DNA of 64,000 nucleotides from NCBI GenBank assembly GCA_949751835.1, contig CATKHK010000052.1, positions 248,001 through 312,000 on the forward strand, read 5' to 3'. Both the position numbers and the translations under genes were made by a program. Positions 53,419 to 63,815 of the stretch are shown in pieces (position 1 is the first letter of the stretch; the number at the start of each line of letters is the position of its first letter). The stretch is from Blepharisma japonicum (lineage: Eukaryota > Ciliophora > Heterotrichea > Heterotrichida > Blepharismidae). The notes under the pieces were generated by a model. It was not told the DNA's origin. It was given only the letters and a program-made list of their open reading frames with translations, and ran no database searches.

Positions 53419-54364
53419 TCTAATATTAATTCGAGTTTTTTAAACTTTTGCTGCATTTTAAAATAAAAAATCGAATTTTAAGCTAAAATTTAATTTTTTG
53501 AAAATCGGAAAAATTTGAAAGGATTGTAAATATAAGGAAATAATTAAGCTCGATGAAATTTGAAAGATAATAAGAGCATCGTGCTTAATAAAGCCTATAT
53601 AAAATATATTGATTAAGCGAAATATTTTTTTGAAGTAAAACAGAATTGAATAGAAGTCCATTTTGATATGCGTAAACAAAAATGCAGGATCAAACTAATT
53701 TAAATTTTTAATTTTTTGAAATTTATACAAATATAAAGCTGCAAAAGACTATGGTTTTCCTTATGGCCTAGTTCTATAGAATATTTTAATTATTATTATA
53801 AATATATATATTTTATTTATAGCACCTCTTAATAAAAATTAGAAGGCAAGCTCATATATTGATTATTCTTACTGATTTTTAAAATTAGCATTTGAAATAA
53901 TGATATAAAGATAATATGTTTGCAAATTTTTTTAATGACTTAATTTAATAAAATCAGTGATTAATTTTTATTTTAACTTTACATAATTCATGTCAAAAAA
54001 TATAAGTTTTTGATCTATCATTTTTTCATGAAAATCATTAAAATTCTAAAATTAAGCATTTTAAAAATTTAATTTAAAGTAATAAAGATTAATAGACTCT
54101 TCATATTATCAGTATAAATAAGACAAATTCTATTATTATTAATGATCGTTTTATTTTTTTTATAATAACTATAAGATAAATCACTATTAAAATTACAAAA
54201 TCACAAAAAATAAAATTCAATATAAATTGCTATGAAGTAAGGATTAATAAACGAGTTATCTTGATTAATTCTTCTCAAAAATAAAGAAAAATAATGCCAT
54301 GGATTTCTTTACTTTAAGAAATATTAAATAACTCACCATAAGCCTTAAATAGCATATTTTAATA
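53419..54364. other. Long AT-rich spacer
   Basis: About 945 bp, the longest plain spacer in the window, between H4 and an ODAD1-like gene on the same strand. A 73-codon open frame on the minus strand (53458-53679) is Phe/Ile/Lys-rich and looks like a composition artefact. No tRNA, repeat array or conserved box seen. Confidence 0.5.
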
Positions 54365-55876
54365 ATGATTCTTAATATGAAAACTCAAAAAACCAAAGAC
54401 TCATTTTTCAGAGAGCCAGAAATAGACCGGTTACAGCGAAACCTAGAGTTAATCACCCAGAAGCTAGAAAGGGAAAAGCGAGAACATGCATACTTAGACG
54501 AACAAATAAAAATCGTCGAAGTCGAATTAAATGAGAAGAAAAACTTAAAAAGACTCCCAGAGCTAAAAGACAAAAATTTAAATAAAAATATTTTAGCTTT
54601 AGAAAGAAAGCTGGAGCTGGAAATTGTCCATTACAATGAAGCGTGCTCTGAGAACAATATTCTTAAAAACCAAATTGAAGTCCATAGGAATGATTTGTTA
54701 AATTACAAGCAAAGCTTAGAGAATTTGAAAGGAGATATCATGAATATATCAGTAGAAGGAGCAAAAAGAAATTCTCAATGGAAACAAAATATAGAAGAAG
54801 ACCAAAATTTTAGGGAAAGAATTTCAGTACTGCGAAGCAAAAGCGCCAATGCTAAGACAAGATATAGCAACAAAATAAATAGTCTAGCAAGCATAATAAG
54901 AGAAGAGAGAAATAATAAATTGAAAGGATTGGGGATCATTAAAGATGTTTTTGAGTTTAGAAATTCAAAGCCTGCTGATAGTTTGGAGCTTAGCAGTATG
55001 CTAAGAAAACTGGTTAAAAAATGGCAAAAAGCGTTAAAAGAAAGAAAGGTCCTTTTAGAAGGGTACAAAAAAAATATAAAATTAATAAAGCTAGCTTTCA
55101 GAGAAATTCAGGCTGCCACGGGCTACGGCAACATTGATGATATAGTCACAGCTTTTATCAAAAGCGAAGAACAAATACACGAAATCTGACAATACATTAA
55201 CACTTTGAATGGTGAAATCGATATTTTAGAAGAAAACTTAAAAGAGGCTACAGAGAAAATAGAATCCTATGAAAAAAACAAAGAAAAGGGAGAAATAAAA
55301 TGTATTGAAAATAAAAATTATCTTGATAAAAGGAAACAGTCAATGGAGCTAAAAGTCAGCAAAAAAGGACAAAAATTCGAAGAAGTCCAAGTTGAAATAA
55401 CTCGGCTTCTGCCAATTGTCAAGGTAAATTTTATATAGAAAATGTCAAATCTGTGTAAGTCTACAACACTTCCTATACAGCTTACTACCTCTTATGTAGA
55501 TTCGATTAATTTTGAATCTTTAACCGAGGATAACATTCTTCTTATTCTAGGTCAAATCGAAGAATATTTAAGCTATATTTTAATATCCGTAGCCTATCAT
55601 AAAAATGATAAACATCCTGTACTTAAGCCTATTGCCCTTGATATTTTAGAAGAAAAAAGCTTTGCAATAACTCCAACTTCAATCAGTAATATTTTTGAAT
55701 TTAAAGATCTTTATGAAGACGAAGAAATTGATGACTCCAGAGCTCCTCTTCCTCTCTATGAACTCAAAGAGAAAGCGAAATTAATTTTGGAGACTAAAAC
55801 TTCAGCTAGCTCCAGAGGGCTTTTAAGTGGTCTGCGTAGCAGAACTCCTAAGCATTTGCCATGCATTACGGATTAA
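54365..55876 (+). CDS. ODAD1/CCDC114-like outer-dynein-arm docking protein, one 15-nt intron
   Basis: Protein of 498 aa. Exons are 54365-55423 and 55439-55876; the intron is GTAAATTTTATATAG (55424-55438). The chain is nearly all coiled coil up to residue 350. A segment near residue 255, GYGNIDDIVTAFIKSEEQIH followed by WQYINTLNGEID, matches the conserved F-x-x-x-E-x-x-N...Y-x-x-x-L-N block shared by CCDC114, CCDC63 and related docking proteins. These anchor outer dynein arms to axonemal doublets. One TGA supplies the Trp after EQIHEI. CCDC63 or CCDC151 are alternatives. It ends 17 nt from the convergent kinase stop. Confidence 0.75.
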
Positions 55877-55893
55877 TTTTTTGTTTTAATAAC

Positions 55894-57429
55894 TTATTTA
55901 CTAATACAAAGAATAGTTTTTGCCTCGTTAAGTTTCTCAAGAATTTGAGACGTCCGAGGCCTAAATGTTGGTGTATAATCACAGCAATTTCTAATAATAA
56001 ATTTCAATTGATCTGGGATTGAGCTTGGTATTGGGATAGGCTTCTTTTGAAAAATTTCATAGTAAATGCAATTTGCATTAGAACTTGAAATATAATTTCA
56101 TGGTCTTTTGTTTGAAAAAAGTTCAATTAATAAGCAGCCTAAGGCCCATATATCAACTTCTACACCTATGCTTTGGATTTGGTCTTTATCAAATAGCTCA
56201 GGAGCCATAAACCGAGTTGTGCCAATACAAAGAGTTGTCTGAGATTCCTCTCCTCGAAGACAATTCAGTGGGCGAGCAAGCCCAAAATCAGCGATTTTTA
56301 CGTTATAAGAATGGTCAAGCTATATAGGAATTACAAGGCAGTTTTCTGGCTTCAAGTCACGATGGATAATTGGAGGATTATTTGAATGCAAATAAGCTAA
56401 CCCTTGGGTGATCTGAATAGCAATATTAAAACGTTCAAGAAGGCTAAGAGGGTGATCTTTTCGCTTGTGAATAGCTTGGAAGAGTGAGCAATTAGGCACA
56501 AGCTCAGAAACCAGACAAAAATTCGGTTTATCAACACATATCCCCATTAATAAAATCAAATTCGGATGTCTGACCCTGTCTAAAATCTGTATTTCCTTCA
56601 CAAATTTTTCCATATCTTTAAACGTCGTTGAATATTCCAATTTAAACTGCTTGATTGCCACTTCTGTCCCTCTTCATTTACCTTTGAAAACTAAACAAGA
56701 ACTGCCTCTGTTGATGAGCTCTTCGAATATTAATTCACTATTTTTTATTGTAGGAATTCTTGTAGCCTTTAAAGTTTCTTCAAGCAAGCTTAATGTGGAT
56801 TCTTCTTGCTCATAAGTAGATGATCCATGTGTGCTTTTTGAATTTTCTTTCTTCGGCGCCATCACCTGTGCATCCCCTGGATCAGTCTCTACAGTTTTCC
56901 CACTATTCGGAATTTTTACGATCAAATCTTCCATTGACAGCTGCTCAATGATTTCATCAGTCTCCCTTGTATTCGCCTCAATCGCCAGATCTTTCGGCGT
57001 TTTCCCATCATTATCTTTGATATACGGATGGGCATTATATTTCAATAACAACGCTACCAGTTCTGAGCTTCCTTTTTTCGCTGCAACGTGAAGAGGAGTT
57101 TGTCCATTCCAATTCCTTGTGTTTTTGTAATTGGGGAAAGATCTCTGATCACGTAGAAAATAGCGAGATAATTTGTAGTGGGAGTTCTCAATAGAAAGAT
57201 GGAGAGGGGTGGTGTTGAATACTGGTGGGATAATTACTGCTCCAATTTCATAGAGGATCCTAAATAAGTCAGCATCACCATTGTCTAAAGCAATTCGCAG
57301 ACATGAACGCCCAGATGAGTCAATTGCGTTGGGGTTTGCGCCTTGAGTAAGGTGTTTCACAGCTTCTGAGCTGTCTTTATTAGCTACAGCGTCAAGCAGA
57401 TCAGAATTCAAACTTGGGCTATTTCCCAT
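55894..57429 (-). CDS. Ankyrin-repeat protein kinase (TKL-like), N-myristoylation signal, one intron
   Basis: Protein of 506 aa. The start MGNSPSLNSD is a good N-myristoylation context; an open upstream extension lacks an ATG. Ankyrin repeats fill residues 12-165 (NGQTPLHVAAKKGSSELVAL). The kinase domain (about 235-506) has RGSSCLVFKGKW, VAIKQF (K260), IHRDLKPEN (D358), DFG (376-378) and GTTRFMAPEL, which match the TKL/Raf-like group. Exons are 56335-57429 and 55894-56319; the intron GTAATTCCTATATAG (56320-56334) lies in phase 0 between PENCL and LDHSY. All catalytic residues are present, so it should be active. Confidence 0.93.
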
Positions 57430-57792
57430 CTCAATTAATTTTATGAATAAACTGTTCAATTTTACGTTCAATGGTGGAAAAATAATAAAATATTTTATTG
57501 TAGTATGCAATAAGAGTGTGACTGTTTAAGGAATTCTAATAAATATATTTTTGATTTTTCTGTTTAATGTAAATGTATAATTTCTCTATTTAGATGCCCT
57601 ATTCCTATCATTAATATAAAAAATTTCAGAAAATCTGAATTTATAAATCTTTTTAGTCAAACATTTTATTTTTCTTTTAAATTAATTCTATTTAATTTTA
57701 AATTCTTTTAGGGCTGTTTCTCCTTTGCGCACTTATCTCTTCTTAAACTATAACTTCCTCCTATTTTCTCTTAATTCAATTATATTTAAAAC
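57430..57792. promoter_or_regulatory. Divergent spacer between kinase and IFT74
   Basis: About 360 bp, AT-rich; should hold both promoters. The last 100 bp before the IFT74 ATG are pyrimidine-rich on the plus strand. Confidence 0.4.
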
Positions 57793-59505
57793 ATGTCTGG
57801 ACGTGCACCGACTGCATACCGAGTGCCATCTCGTCAAGGAACTGGCCTCCGTGGGACAACAGGAATGAGAGGAGGAGATGCTTCTGGCGGAGCCTCAGTC
57901 CCTGATGTCACTGTTGTTAATCGCCCTATCACGAATCACGGTCTTACAGGAATTCAAGCTTCAAAATCTGGGCCGGGGCGTGTTTACTATGACAAATCAT
58001 ACTATTTAGGTGAAATTCGCAAGAAAAATCAAGAGCTGATGACAGAAATTGAGAAATTCTCCTACGAAATGGAAGAGATCAACCGCGATTCCAATATGTT
58101 CAAAGTACTTGAGAAAAAACGCGAAGCTCTAATTAAAGAAGTGAGGAATTTAGAAGGAGAACTGGCTGACTACAATTTGTCATTAGATAAAAAAAGAGGA
58201 GAAGCCCAAGCTGAAGAAGTTTTAAGCAATTATGAATTCATGAGGGTGCAGAATCAGCGACAGCGAGAAATGCTGGATTCTCTCTTTTTAGAAAGAAAAG
58301 GCATGGAAAACCAACTAGCTGCAATTGAACACGAAATAGCTACCATAAATGCACAAGCTGAAGAAAGGCTCACAGAGCTGGAACCTGATCAACGCCAAGA
58401 ATACATCCAACTGCAAAATGAAAATAAAAACCTAGAAGACGAAATTGGTCAGAAAAAGCAACTTCTCGACAACGTAAACCAAAGACTTGTCATGGCTGAT
58501 GCCAAGCTGAGAACTGACGTGATGAAACAAAAAGCTAACCATCTGCGAGAACAAAAAGAAAGTCTCATCAGAAGAAAAGAAGACTTAGAAGTTCAAACCA
58601 ATGACCAAAACCTATCATTCCCAGAAGCCAGAGAAAAGCTGCTAGCAAGGGTCAAAGCTGATAACCAGGTCATAAAAGATATTGAGAGCAGGACCAAAGA
58701 AGTAGAAAAAGGTATCGCGAACTATAAAAAACAAATAGAAGAGATGGAGCAGGAGCTAAAAACGAGCAGTGATACTTCTCATATACAGAAGTATGAAATT
58801 CTGAATCAAAGAGACCAAGAAATGACCCAGTTTATTGAGAGTTTTGAAACGACAAAAAAAAATGAGCTGGAAATGATAAAGACGCTAGAGGATAATATTT
58901 CGAATTTACTTGAACAAATTTCAAGAATTTTAGATAGAAAAGAAAGCTTGCCAACTCAGCAACAAGTTCAAGAATGGGGAAACGATTTAGTATTCAAAAA
59001 AGGCCAAACCGCTAATGCAGCTGCCACTATGGAAATGCTTAAGCGACAGCTTCAAGAGCGCCAAGCAGACTTAGAAAAAGTGAAAAACCTAGACCAAAGA
59101 ATCCCACAGCAACTTAAAGGAATTCAAGAAAAAACATCCCAAATCCAGGAAGAGCTTCGTACTAAATATAACAACATTGAAGACATGAGAATTGCAGCAC
59201 AAGAAAACTTAAACAGGCTTTATAAGACTAAAGAGTATTTAGTCAATAAAAAAGATACCCTCAGCCAACAGTTGAGAGCTTTAACAATAAAACTTGACAC
59301 TAAGAAGCAGCAAATGGGCGATGTTAAATTTTATAAAGAATTGCAAGAAACTGAAAGCAAAATGACTATTAATGAGCAAACTATTTTTGGGCTGAAAAGC
59401 TATATTGAAAGCAAGGGCGCAGAAACCAACTATGGCCCTATCATGAATGACTGTATGAGAATTTTAGAAGACATCAATAATACGCTATTATCTAGATATA
59501 ACTAA
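57793..59505 (+). CDS. IFT74: Intraflagellar transport protein IFT74
   Basis: Protein of 570 aa. A basic Arg/Gly-rich N-terminus (about residues 1-45), which in IFT74 helps IFT81 bind tubulin, is followed by VYYDKSYYLGEIRKKNQEL, LEGELADYNLSLDK, EKLLARVKADNQ and FIESFETTKKNELE. The continuous coiled coil and final YGPIMNDCMRILEDIN match IFT72/74. It pairs with IFT81 in the IFT-B core for tubulin transport into cilia. No TGA codon and no intron. It ends 15 nt from the convergent UROD stop. Confidence 0.95.
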   Translation: MSGRAPTAYRVPSRQGTGLRGTTGMRGGDASGGASVPDVTVVNRPITNHGLTGIQASKSGPGRVYYDKSYYLGEIRKKNQELMTEIEKFSYEMEEINRDSNMFKVLEKKREALIKEVRNLEGELADYNLSLDKKRGEAQAEEVLSNYEFMRVQNQRQREMLDSLFLERKGMENQLAAIEHEIATINAQAEERLTELEPDQRQEYIQLQNENKNLEDEIGQKKQLLDNVNQRLVMADAKLRTDVMKQKANHLREQKESLIRRKEDLEVQTNDQNLSFPEAREKLLARVKADNQVIKDIESRTKEVEKGIANYKKQIEEMEQELKTSSDTSHIQKYEILNQRDQEMTQFIESFETTKKNELEMIKTLEDNISNLLEQISRILDRKESLPTQQQVQEWGNDLVFKKGQTANAAATMEMLKRQLQERQADLEKVKNLDQRIPQQLKGIQEKTSQIQEELRTKYNNIEDMRIAAQENLNRLYKTKEYLVNKKDTLSQQLRALTIKLDTKKQQMGDVKFYKELQETESKMTINEQTIFGLKSYIESKGAETNYGPIMNDCMRILEDINNTLLSRYN

Positions 59506-59520
59506 TCTTTTATTGATTAA

Positions 59521-60651
59521 TTAGAGGCTGTGAATGGTTTCTAAATATATTCTTAGTTTTTCAGGGTCTGTATCTGGGTAAATTCCATGTCCTAGGTTTG
59601 CTATATATTTTTCTTTCCCAAAAGCCTCTACCATCTTAGTAGCTTTTTGTCTAATAAAATCGCCTGATGCGTATAATGCAGCTGGGTCTAAATTGCCTTG
59701 AAGGACTTTTCCATAGCGGTTTGCAAGCTCTCTTGCCCTTGGGATCGGAACTGTCCAGTCTATTTGAATTATGTCAAATTCTGTTTGGCATATAGATTCT
59801 AATGCATAGCCTGCATCTTTGCAGAAAATTATTAAAGGAGCTTCTAGGCTTGGGTTAAGCTTTGCTTTTTCTTTTAAAAATGATGCGATTTTTCTATTAT
59901 AAGATAACAAAAATTCTTCAAATTCATCTGGGCCTAAAATGCCTGCATGTGATTCAAAAATTTGTAACATTTGAGCTCCACTACAAATCTGAGCTAATAG
60001 AAAGTCGCAAAGGATGTTGGTAAGCATGTCTAGAAGTCTATGAGTTTCTTGAGGGTATTGATAGATTCACCTTCGAGATTTAGTGAATACTGTAGATCCT
60101 TGGCCTTCTATCATGTAAGTGAATAATGTGAAAGGGCCTCCGCAAAAGCCGATTAATGGAACTTTTCCTAGTAAAGAATGTCTCGTCAAAAAAATTGCAT
60201 CTAAATAAGGCTCATAATCTGTAGAAATATCAGGCGTTTTCAATAAATTTAGATCTTCTGGGGTCTGTAAAGGATGAGTAAAAACTGGGCCTTTTCCTTT
60301 TTCCATGATAACTTCCATCCCCATGGCTTGAGGAATTACCAAAATATCAGAAAATATTATTGCTGCATCTAGAGGGAGAAGATTTATAGGGAGAAGTGTC
60401 ACTTCACAGGCTAAGCGTGGAGTTGTGCAGATCCTGAAAAATTCATTTTCTACACGGAGATTTCGGAATTCTTCTAAATATCGGCCTGCTTGTCTCATAA
60501 TCCAAATAGGAATTTTATCAACCTCTTCGCCATGAGCTGCTTTAAGAATTCTATCATTAAGAATTGCAGGAAAGCCGGTATTTGTGTGAAGAGATTTGTA
60601 TTCTGATGAAGAAATTCGCTGAGGAATTGAGTCAAGAGGTTGTAATTCCAT
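59521..60651 (-). CDS. UROD: Uroporphyrinogen decarboxylase
   Basis: Protein of 376 aa. Signature 1 IPIWIMRQAGRYLEE binds substrate carboxylates; it is followed by DAAIIFSDILVIPQAMGM (catalytic Asp), GFCGGPFTLFTYMIEGQGS, and the second signature region LGHGIYPDTDPE with the conserved His. W196, in SRRWIYQYP, is a TGA codon at 60064-60066 where other UROD proteins have Trp. The enzyme makes coproporphyrinogen III in heme synthesis. No targeting peptide is obvious, so it is probably cytosolic. Confidence 0.97.
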
Positions 60652-60811
60652 TTATAAATTAAATTAAAAAGAATTAGAATGAATTAAAATTTTGATAGTA
60701 TTGAGCTGCTGGTTTTAAAATAAAAACAATTGTAGGGGTTTTTTCTTGACTGAAAGAATTTCACTTTTGGAGTTTTTATTAAGAATGTTGAAGAATTTAC
60801 GAAATAAAAAA

Positions 60812-61024
60812 CTATAGCTCTGGGCCTAATTTGAATCGCCTTCTTCTAAAAAAGCTCTTTAAATTGGTGGCAACTGATGTGAGTTGAATCAAACCCACTA
60901 TTAGAAGAGCCTTTTTATAGCCAGGGCGAACAAATGCGGCCTGGGCTATAGATTGCTTAGAATTTCTATGTAAAGATTTTCATTGGTAAAAATGCCATAT
61001 TTCGTTATGGATTTTTAACTTCAT
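60812..61024 (-). CDS. 70-aa single-pass membrane microprotein
   Basis: ATG at 61022-61024 and TAG at 60812-60814; 70 codons containing one TGA (Trp), which is why a standard-code search misses it. The N-terminal 30 residues are basic and amphipathic (KLKIHNEIWHFYQWKSLHRN). A hydrophobic helix, YKKALLIVGLIQLTSVATNL, spans about 36-55, and the tail is Arg-rich (FFRRRRFKLGPEL). This layout suits a small mitochondrial or ER membrane subunit (inference); no family recognised. It is divergent from the 61-aa gene at 61050 with only 25 nt between the ATGs. Confidence 0.62.
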
Positions 61025-61049
61025 TTTTTGAGATATTATAGATATTATA
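61025..61049. promoter_or_regulatory. 25-nt bidirectional spacer between two microproteins
   Basis: The two divergent ATGs are separated by 25 nt containing TATTATAGATATTATAA. Transcription must start very close to, or within, the opposite gene for both to be expressed from here. Confidence 0.5.
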
Positions 61050-61235
61050 ATGGACAGCAAAAATAACTTCAGTCAAGCAAAAGTGCAAGCTAAAAATGAT
61101 ACAGCTAAAGTCTCACAAGATTTGAAAGATGTAAAACCTCTCCTCAATGATTTGTCTATTTCTGGAGCAAGAATTTGGACTGAATTCAGAGGAAAGGAAT
61201 GGTGGTATCTTCCAGATGCCCATGAAATAAAATAA
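61050..61235 (+). CDS. 61-aa unrecognised soluble microprotein
   Basis: Starts MDSKNNFSQAKVQAK and ends RGKEWWYLPDAHEIK. The N-terminal half is a charged helix. The aromatic WTEFRGKEWWYLP segment looks constrained, which argues against a chance frame. No TGA. No family recognised. It shares its 5' region with the minus-strand microprotein. Confidence 0.55.
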   Translation: MDSKNNFSQAKVQAKNDTAKVSQDLKDVKPLLNDLSISGARIWTEFRGKEWWYLPDAHEIK

Positions 61236-61715
61236 TTAACATAATTGATAAAAATCATGAAATAAATCCTATGCATCAATAATTTGGGCAATATATTTAA
61301 CTTAATTTCGTTTTGCTCTAGAATTGATTCATCTTGAGCTACCAATTAAAATGGAAAATTTAAGAAAAAAATTGTATATAAAGCAGATTTTTGAAAATAA
61401 TCTATGCTTTTGCTGCTCTCGAGAATTTTTTTCGATTTATAATTTCACATAAAATTACTTTATAATTCAAAATATCAAAATTTTTATTAATACAAGATTA
61501 CAATATAAAATTTTTATTAATACAAGATTACAATATGATTATTTCTTATAAAGAATCTTATATAAAATTTTTTAAGTGTTTATAATAATAAGAAACCATT
61601 CTAAAAATAAAACACAATAAGTTAATATTTTTGGCAAATTTAACTTGCTTAATTATATCAATTAATTAATCTAATGAAGCGCAAATTGAATTTATATTAT
61701 GAATTGACATTTTAA
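61236..61715. other. AT-rich spacer with a tandem duplication
   Basis: About 480 bp, AT-rich. Apart from the 30-bp tandem repeat listed separately, I see no gene or RNA. The right end should carry the promoter of the FxP-repeat gene. Confidence 0.45.
61477..61536. repeat. 30-bp perfect tandem duplication
   Basis: Two identical 30-bp units, 61477-61506 and 61507-61536, each beginning AAAATTTTTATTAATACAAG. The identity points to a recent slippage or unequal exchange; no function inferred. Confidence 0.95.
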
Positions 61716-63581
61716 ATGGATTTTGAAACTTTTAACACTGATGATCTTCTCAGAGATATTGGCCTTCTCTCTCCTAAAGATCAAAAATCCAACCAAATAA
61801 CCCTTTCTGAAGCTTTAAATTTAGAAACTCTCCCATCAACAAACTCAAAAGGTGCAGAACTTCTCATAGTCTCCATTGATATCGGCAACGGCAGCAAAGA
61901 CAATATAATAGTTCATGAAAACGACAATATTACCCTCCTCGTCAAAAATTTTTCTACTAAACATAATCTCACCCCCGACACAGAAACAGAGCTAATATCC
62001 CAAATAAAATCAAATTTATACACAAAAGAAACTGAAACGAAGCAGCAAATGACCAGAAAAGACTATGCGAAGCAATGAAGCGAAGAACTAGATAAAAGAT
62101 TATTTCGGCCTCCTTCAAATCATCCTTCTATTTGTGAACAATCAAGGAAAATCATGCAGAACAAAATTGTCCCTAATGTTTATGAAAGATTACATAATGA
62201 TTCTTTAAAAAATAAAATCAAGCAAATTTCTTCACAGGAAAACACCGTAAAAACTAGGCCAGAATCCACAGAAAGGTCTGGAAGATCAATGGAAAGATCA
62301 GGCAGAAACAATTCTTGTGAAAGGCTATATAATCAAGGAATGCTCAGCAAGCAAAAAGCTGCAAATAACCGCGAAAAAATAAAGCTCCAAAGAGAAGAAG
62401 AGCTTAACAAAGCTTTAACTTTTCATCCAGAAATAAATAAATTATCAAAATCTATTGTAAGAGACTATAAAAAGCCTGAAGATTCTTTTTATTTACATGA
62501 AAAACATAAGCATGAACTTATAGAAAAAGCGAAAGGGGAAAAATTGTCAAGAGAACAAGAATTTTGCACTTTTAACCCTGAGCTGAACCAAATGACCGAA
62601 AAAATTCTGAGGAAAAGATATAAGCCTCTATCAAGAAATAAATTCAGCGAACTATATGAAGAAGCTAAAGAAAGAGAATGGAGGCAGCAAGAAATCGCGA
62701 AGTCTTTGTAAGCTCTATTTAGTTATGATTCAGAATTTCCATTCCAGCCAAGCATAAAATTAAATAGCCAGAGAACTGATCCAAATGAATTAATTGATAG
62801 GTTAGTAAATTCAAGAAAAGAGATAGAAGAACATATAAGGAAAGAAAGGGTCAAAAGAAATGAACTTTGTGACCCAAGTACTGGCCAAGAGTTTTTTAGG
62901 CCTATAACTGGTAGAGCTCCTTCTACAAGGCATAAAGAACTTCCGATATGGGACCATTTGTATAGCCAAAGCAAAAGTAATAGAGACAGCGAATTTCAGT
63001 CAAATTTTCAGTCACAAAGAGAGTTTAACCCAAAATCTGACGAAATTTATAGCAAACTGAAATATGAGAGATATTTATATATTTTCCAGAATTTAAAACC
63101 AGATTTAAATGGAGAAATCAGCGCCGAAACAATAAAAATGCATACAGTGGATTCTGCTATATATAAAGTTATATCACCGCTTATGGAAGAGCTGGCAATG
63201 GTTGAGGTTACATTGGATTTTGATGAGTTTTTTGATAGCCTAGAAAATCTAATGAAAGTAATTTTTATATAGGCTTTAACCCCAGAAGAAAGAAATATTG
63301 TCTTATCCAGAGGAAAAAAAGAAAATTCAGCCAGAAATACCCCACAAAAATCAAGATCGTCGTCAGTTAAAACTATTCACAAATTTTATGAGAGGAGCTT
63401 GGAATTTAAACAGAAAGTTGATAGAAAACTGGAAGAAGAGAGAAAAAGGAAAGAATTGGAAGAGCTTAATGGCTGTACTTTTCATCCAAGAATCATTCCA
63501 TACAAAAGTGAGTTTGAAAATGAAGAGTCCTATGAGAATTTCCAAGAAAATTTTCCAGCAATTTCTTATTGTTATGTCTAA
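61716..63581 (+). CDS. FxP-repeat protein (probable cytoskeletal/ciliary), two 15-nt introns
   Basis: Protein of 611 aa. Exons are 61716-62707, 62723-63257 and 63273-63581. The introns are GTAAGCTCTATTTAG (62708-62722, splitting a Phe codon) and GTAATTTTTATATAG (63258-63272, phase 0). The chain is charged and helical with repeated short motifs: ALTFHPEINKLSKSI, FCTFNPELNQMTEKI, FPFQPSIKLNS, EFNPKSDEIYSKL and CTFHPRIIPY. Each is an aromatic-x-Pro-x-(I/L/S) element followed by a helix. Proteins with CTFxPxI repeats are common in ciliates and other protists and are often flagellar or cortical (general knowledge; no exact family named). Confidence 0.8.
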
Positions 63582-63663
63582 ATTATGAACTAATTTGCAT
63601 ATATACTTTATGATTTTCACATATTAACTGAAAATGCATTTCAATCATATTTTATTTTAAATC

Positions 63664-63753
63664 TTATTCTCGGGGATTTATTATTAAATTTGGCTCCATA
63701 TTACGTAAATCCATCAGGTTATCGAAACTTTCTCCAAGTCCAGCAAGATTCAT
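63664..63753 (-). CDS. Possible 29-aa microORF
   Basis: ATG at 63753; reads MNLAGLGESFDNLMDLRNME and ends in TAA. The composition looks protein-like compared with spacer noise, but it is too short to trust, and the opposite strand is also open here. It may equally be debris. Confidence 0.2.
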   Translation of the reverse strand: MNLAGLGESFDNLMDLRNMEPNLIINPRE

Positions 63754-63815
63754 ATAACTCTAAGATTAAAGAAATTTTTGAATAAATAATAACCTTACTT
63801 AAAATTTAGGCAAAA

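Noticed and set aside
53458-53679. 73-codon minus-strand frame in the H4 3' spacer
   Set aside because: Phe/Ile/Lys/Leu-rich composition expected from AT-rich noise; no flanking gene signals.
57430-57510. Upstream extension of the ankyrin kinase (start at 57510)
   Set aside because: It has no ATG at that point; the first ATG gives the conserved-looking MGNSPS start.
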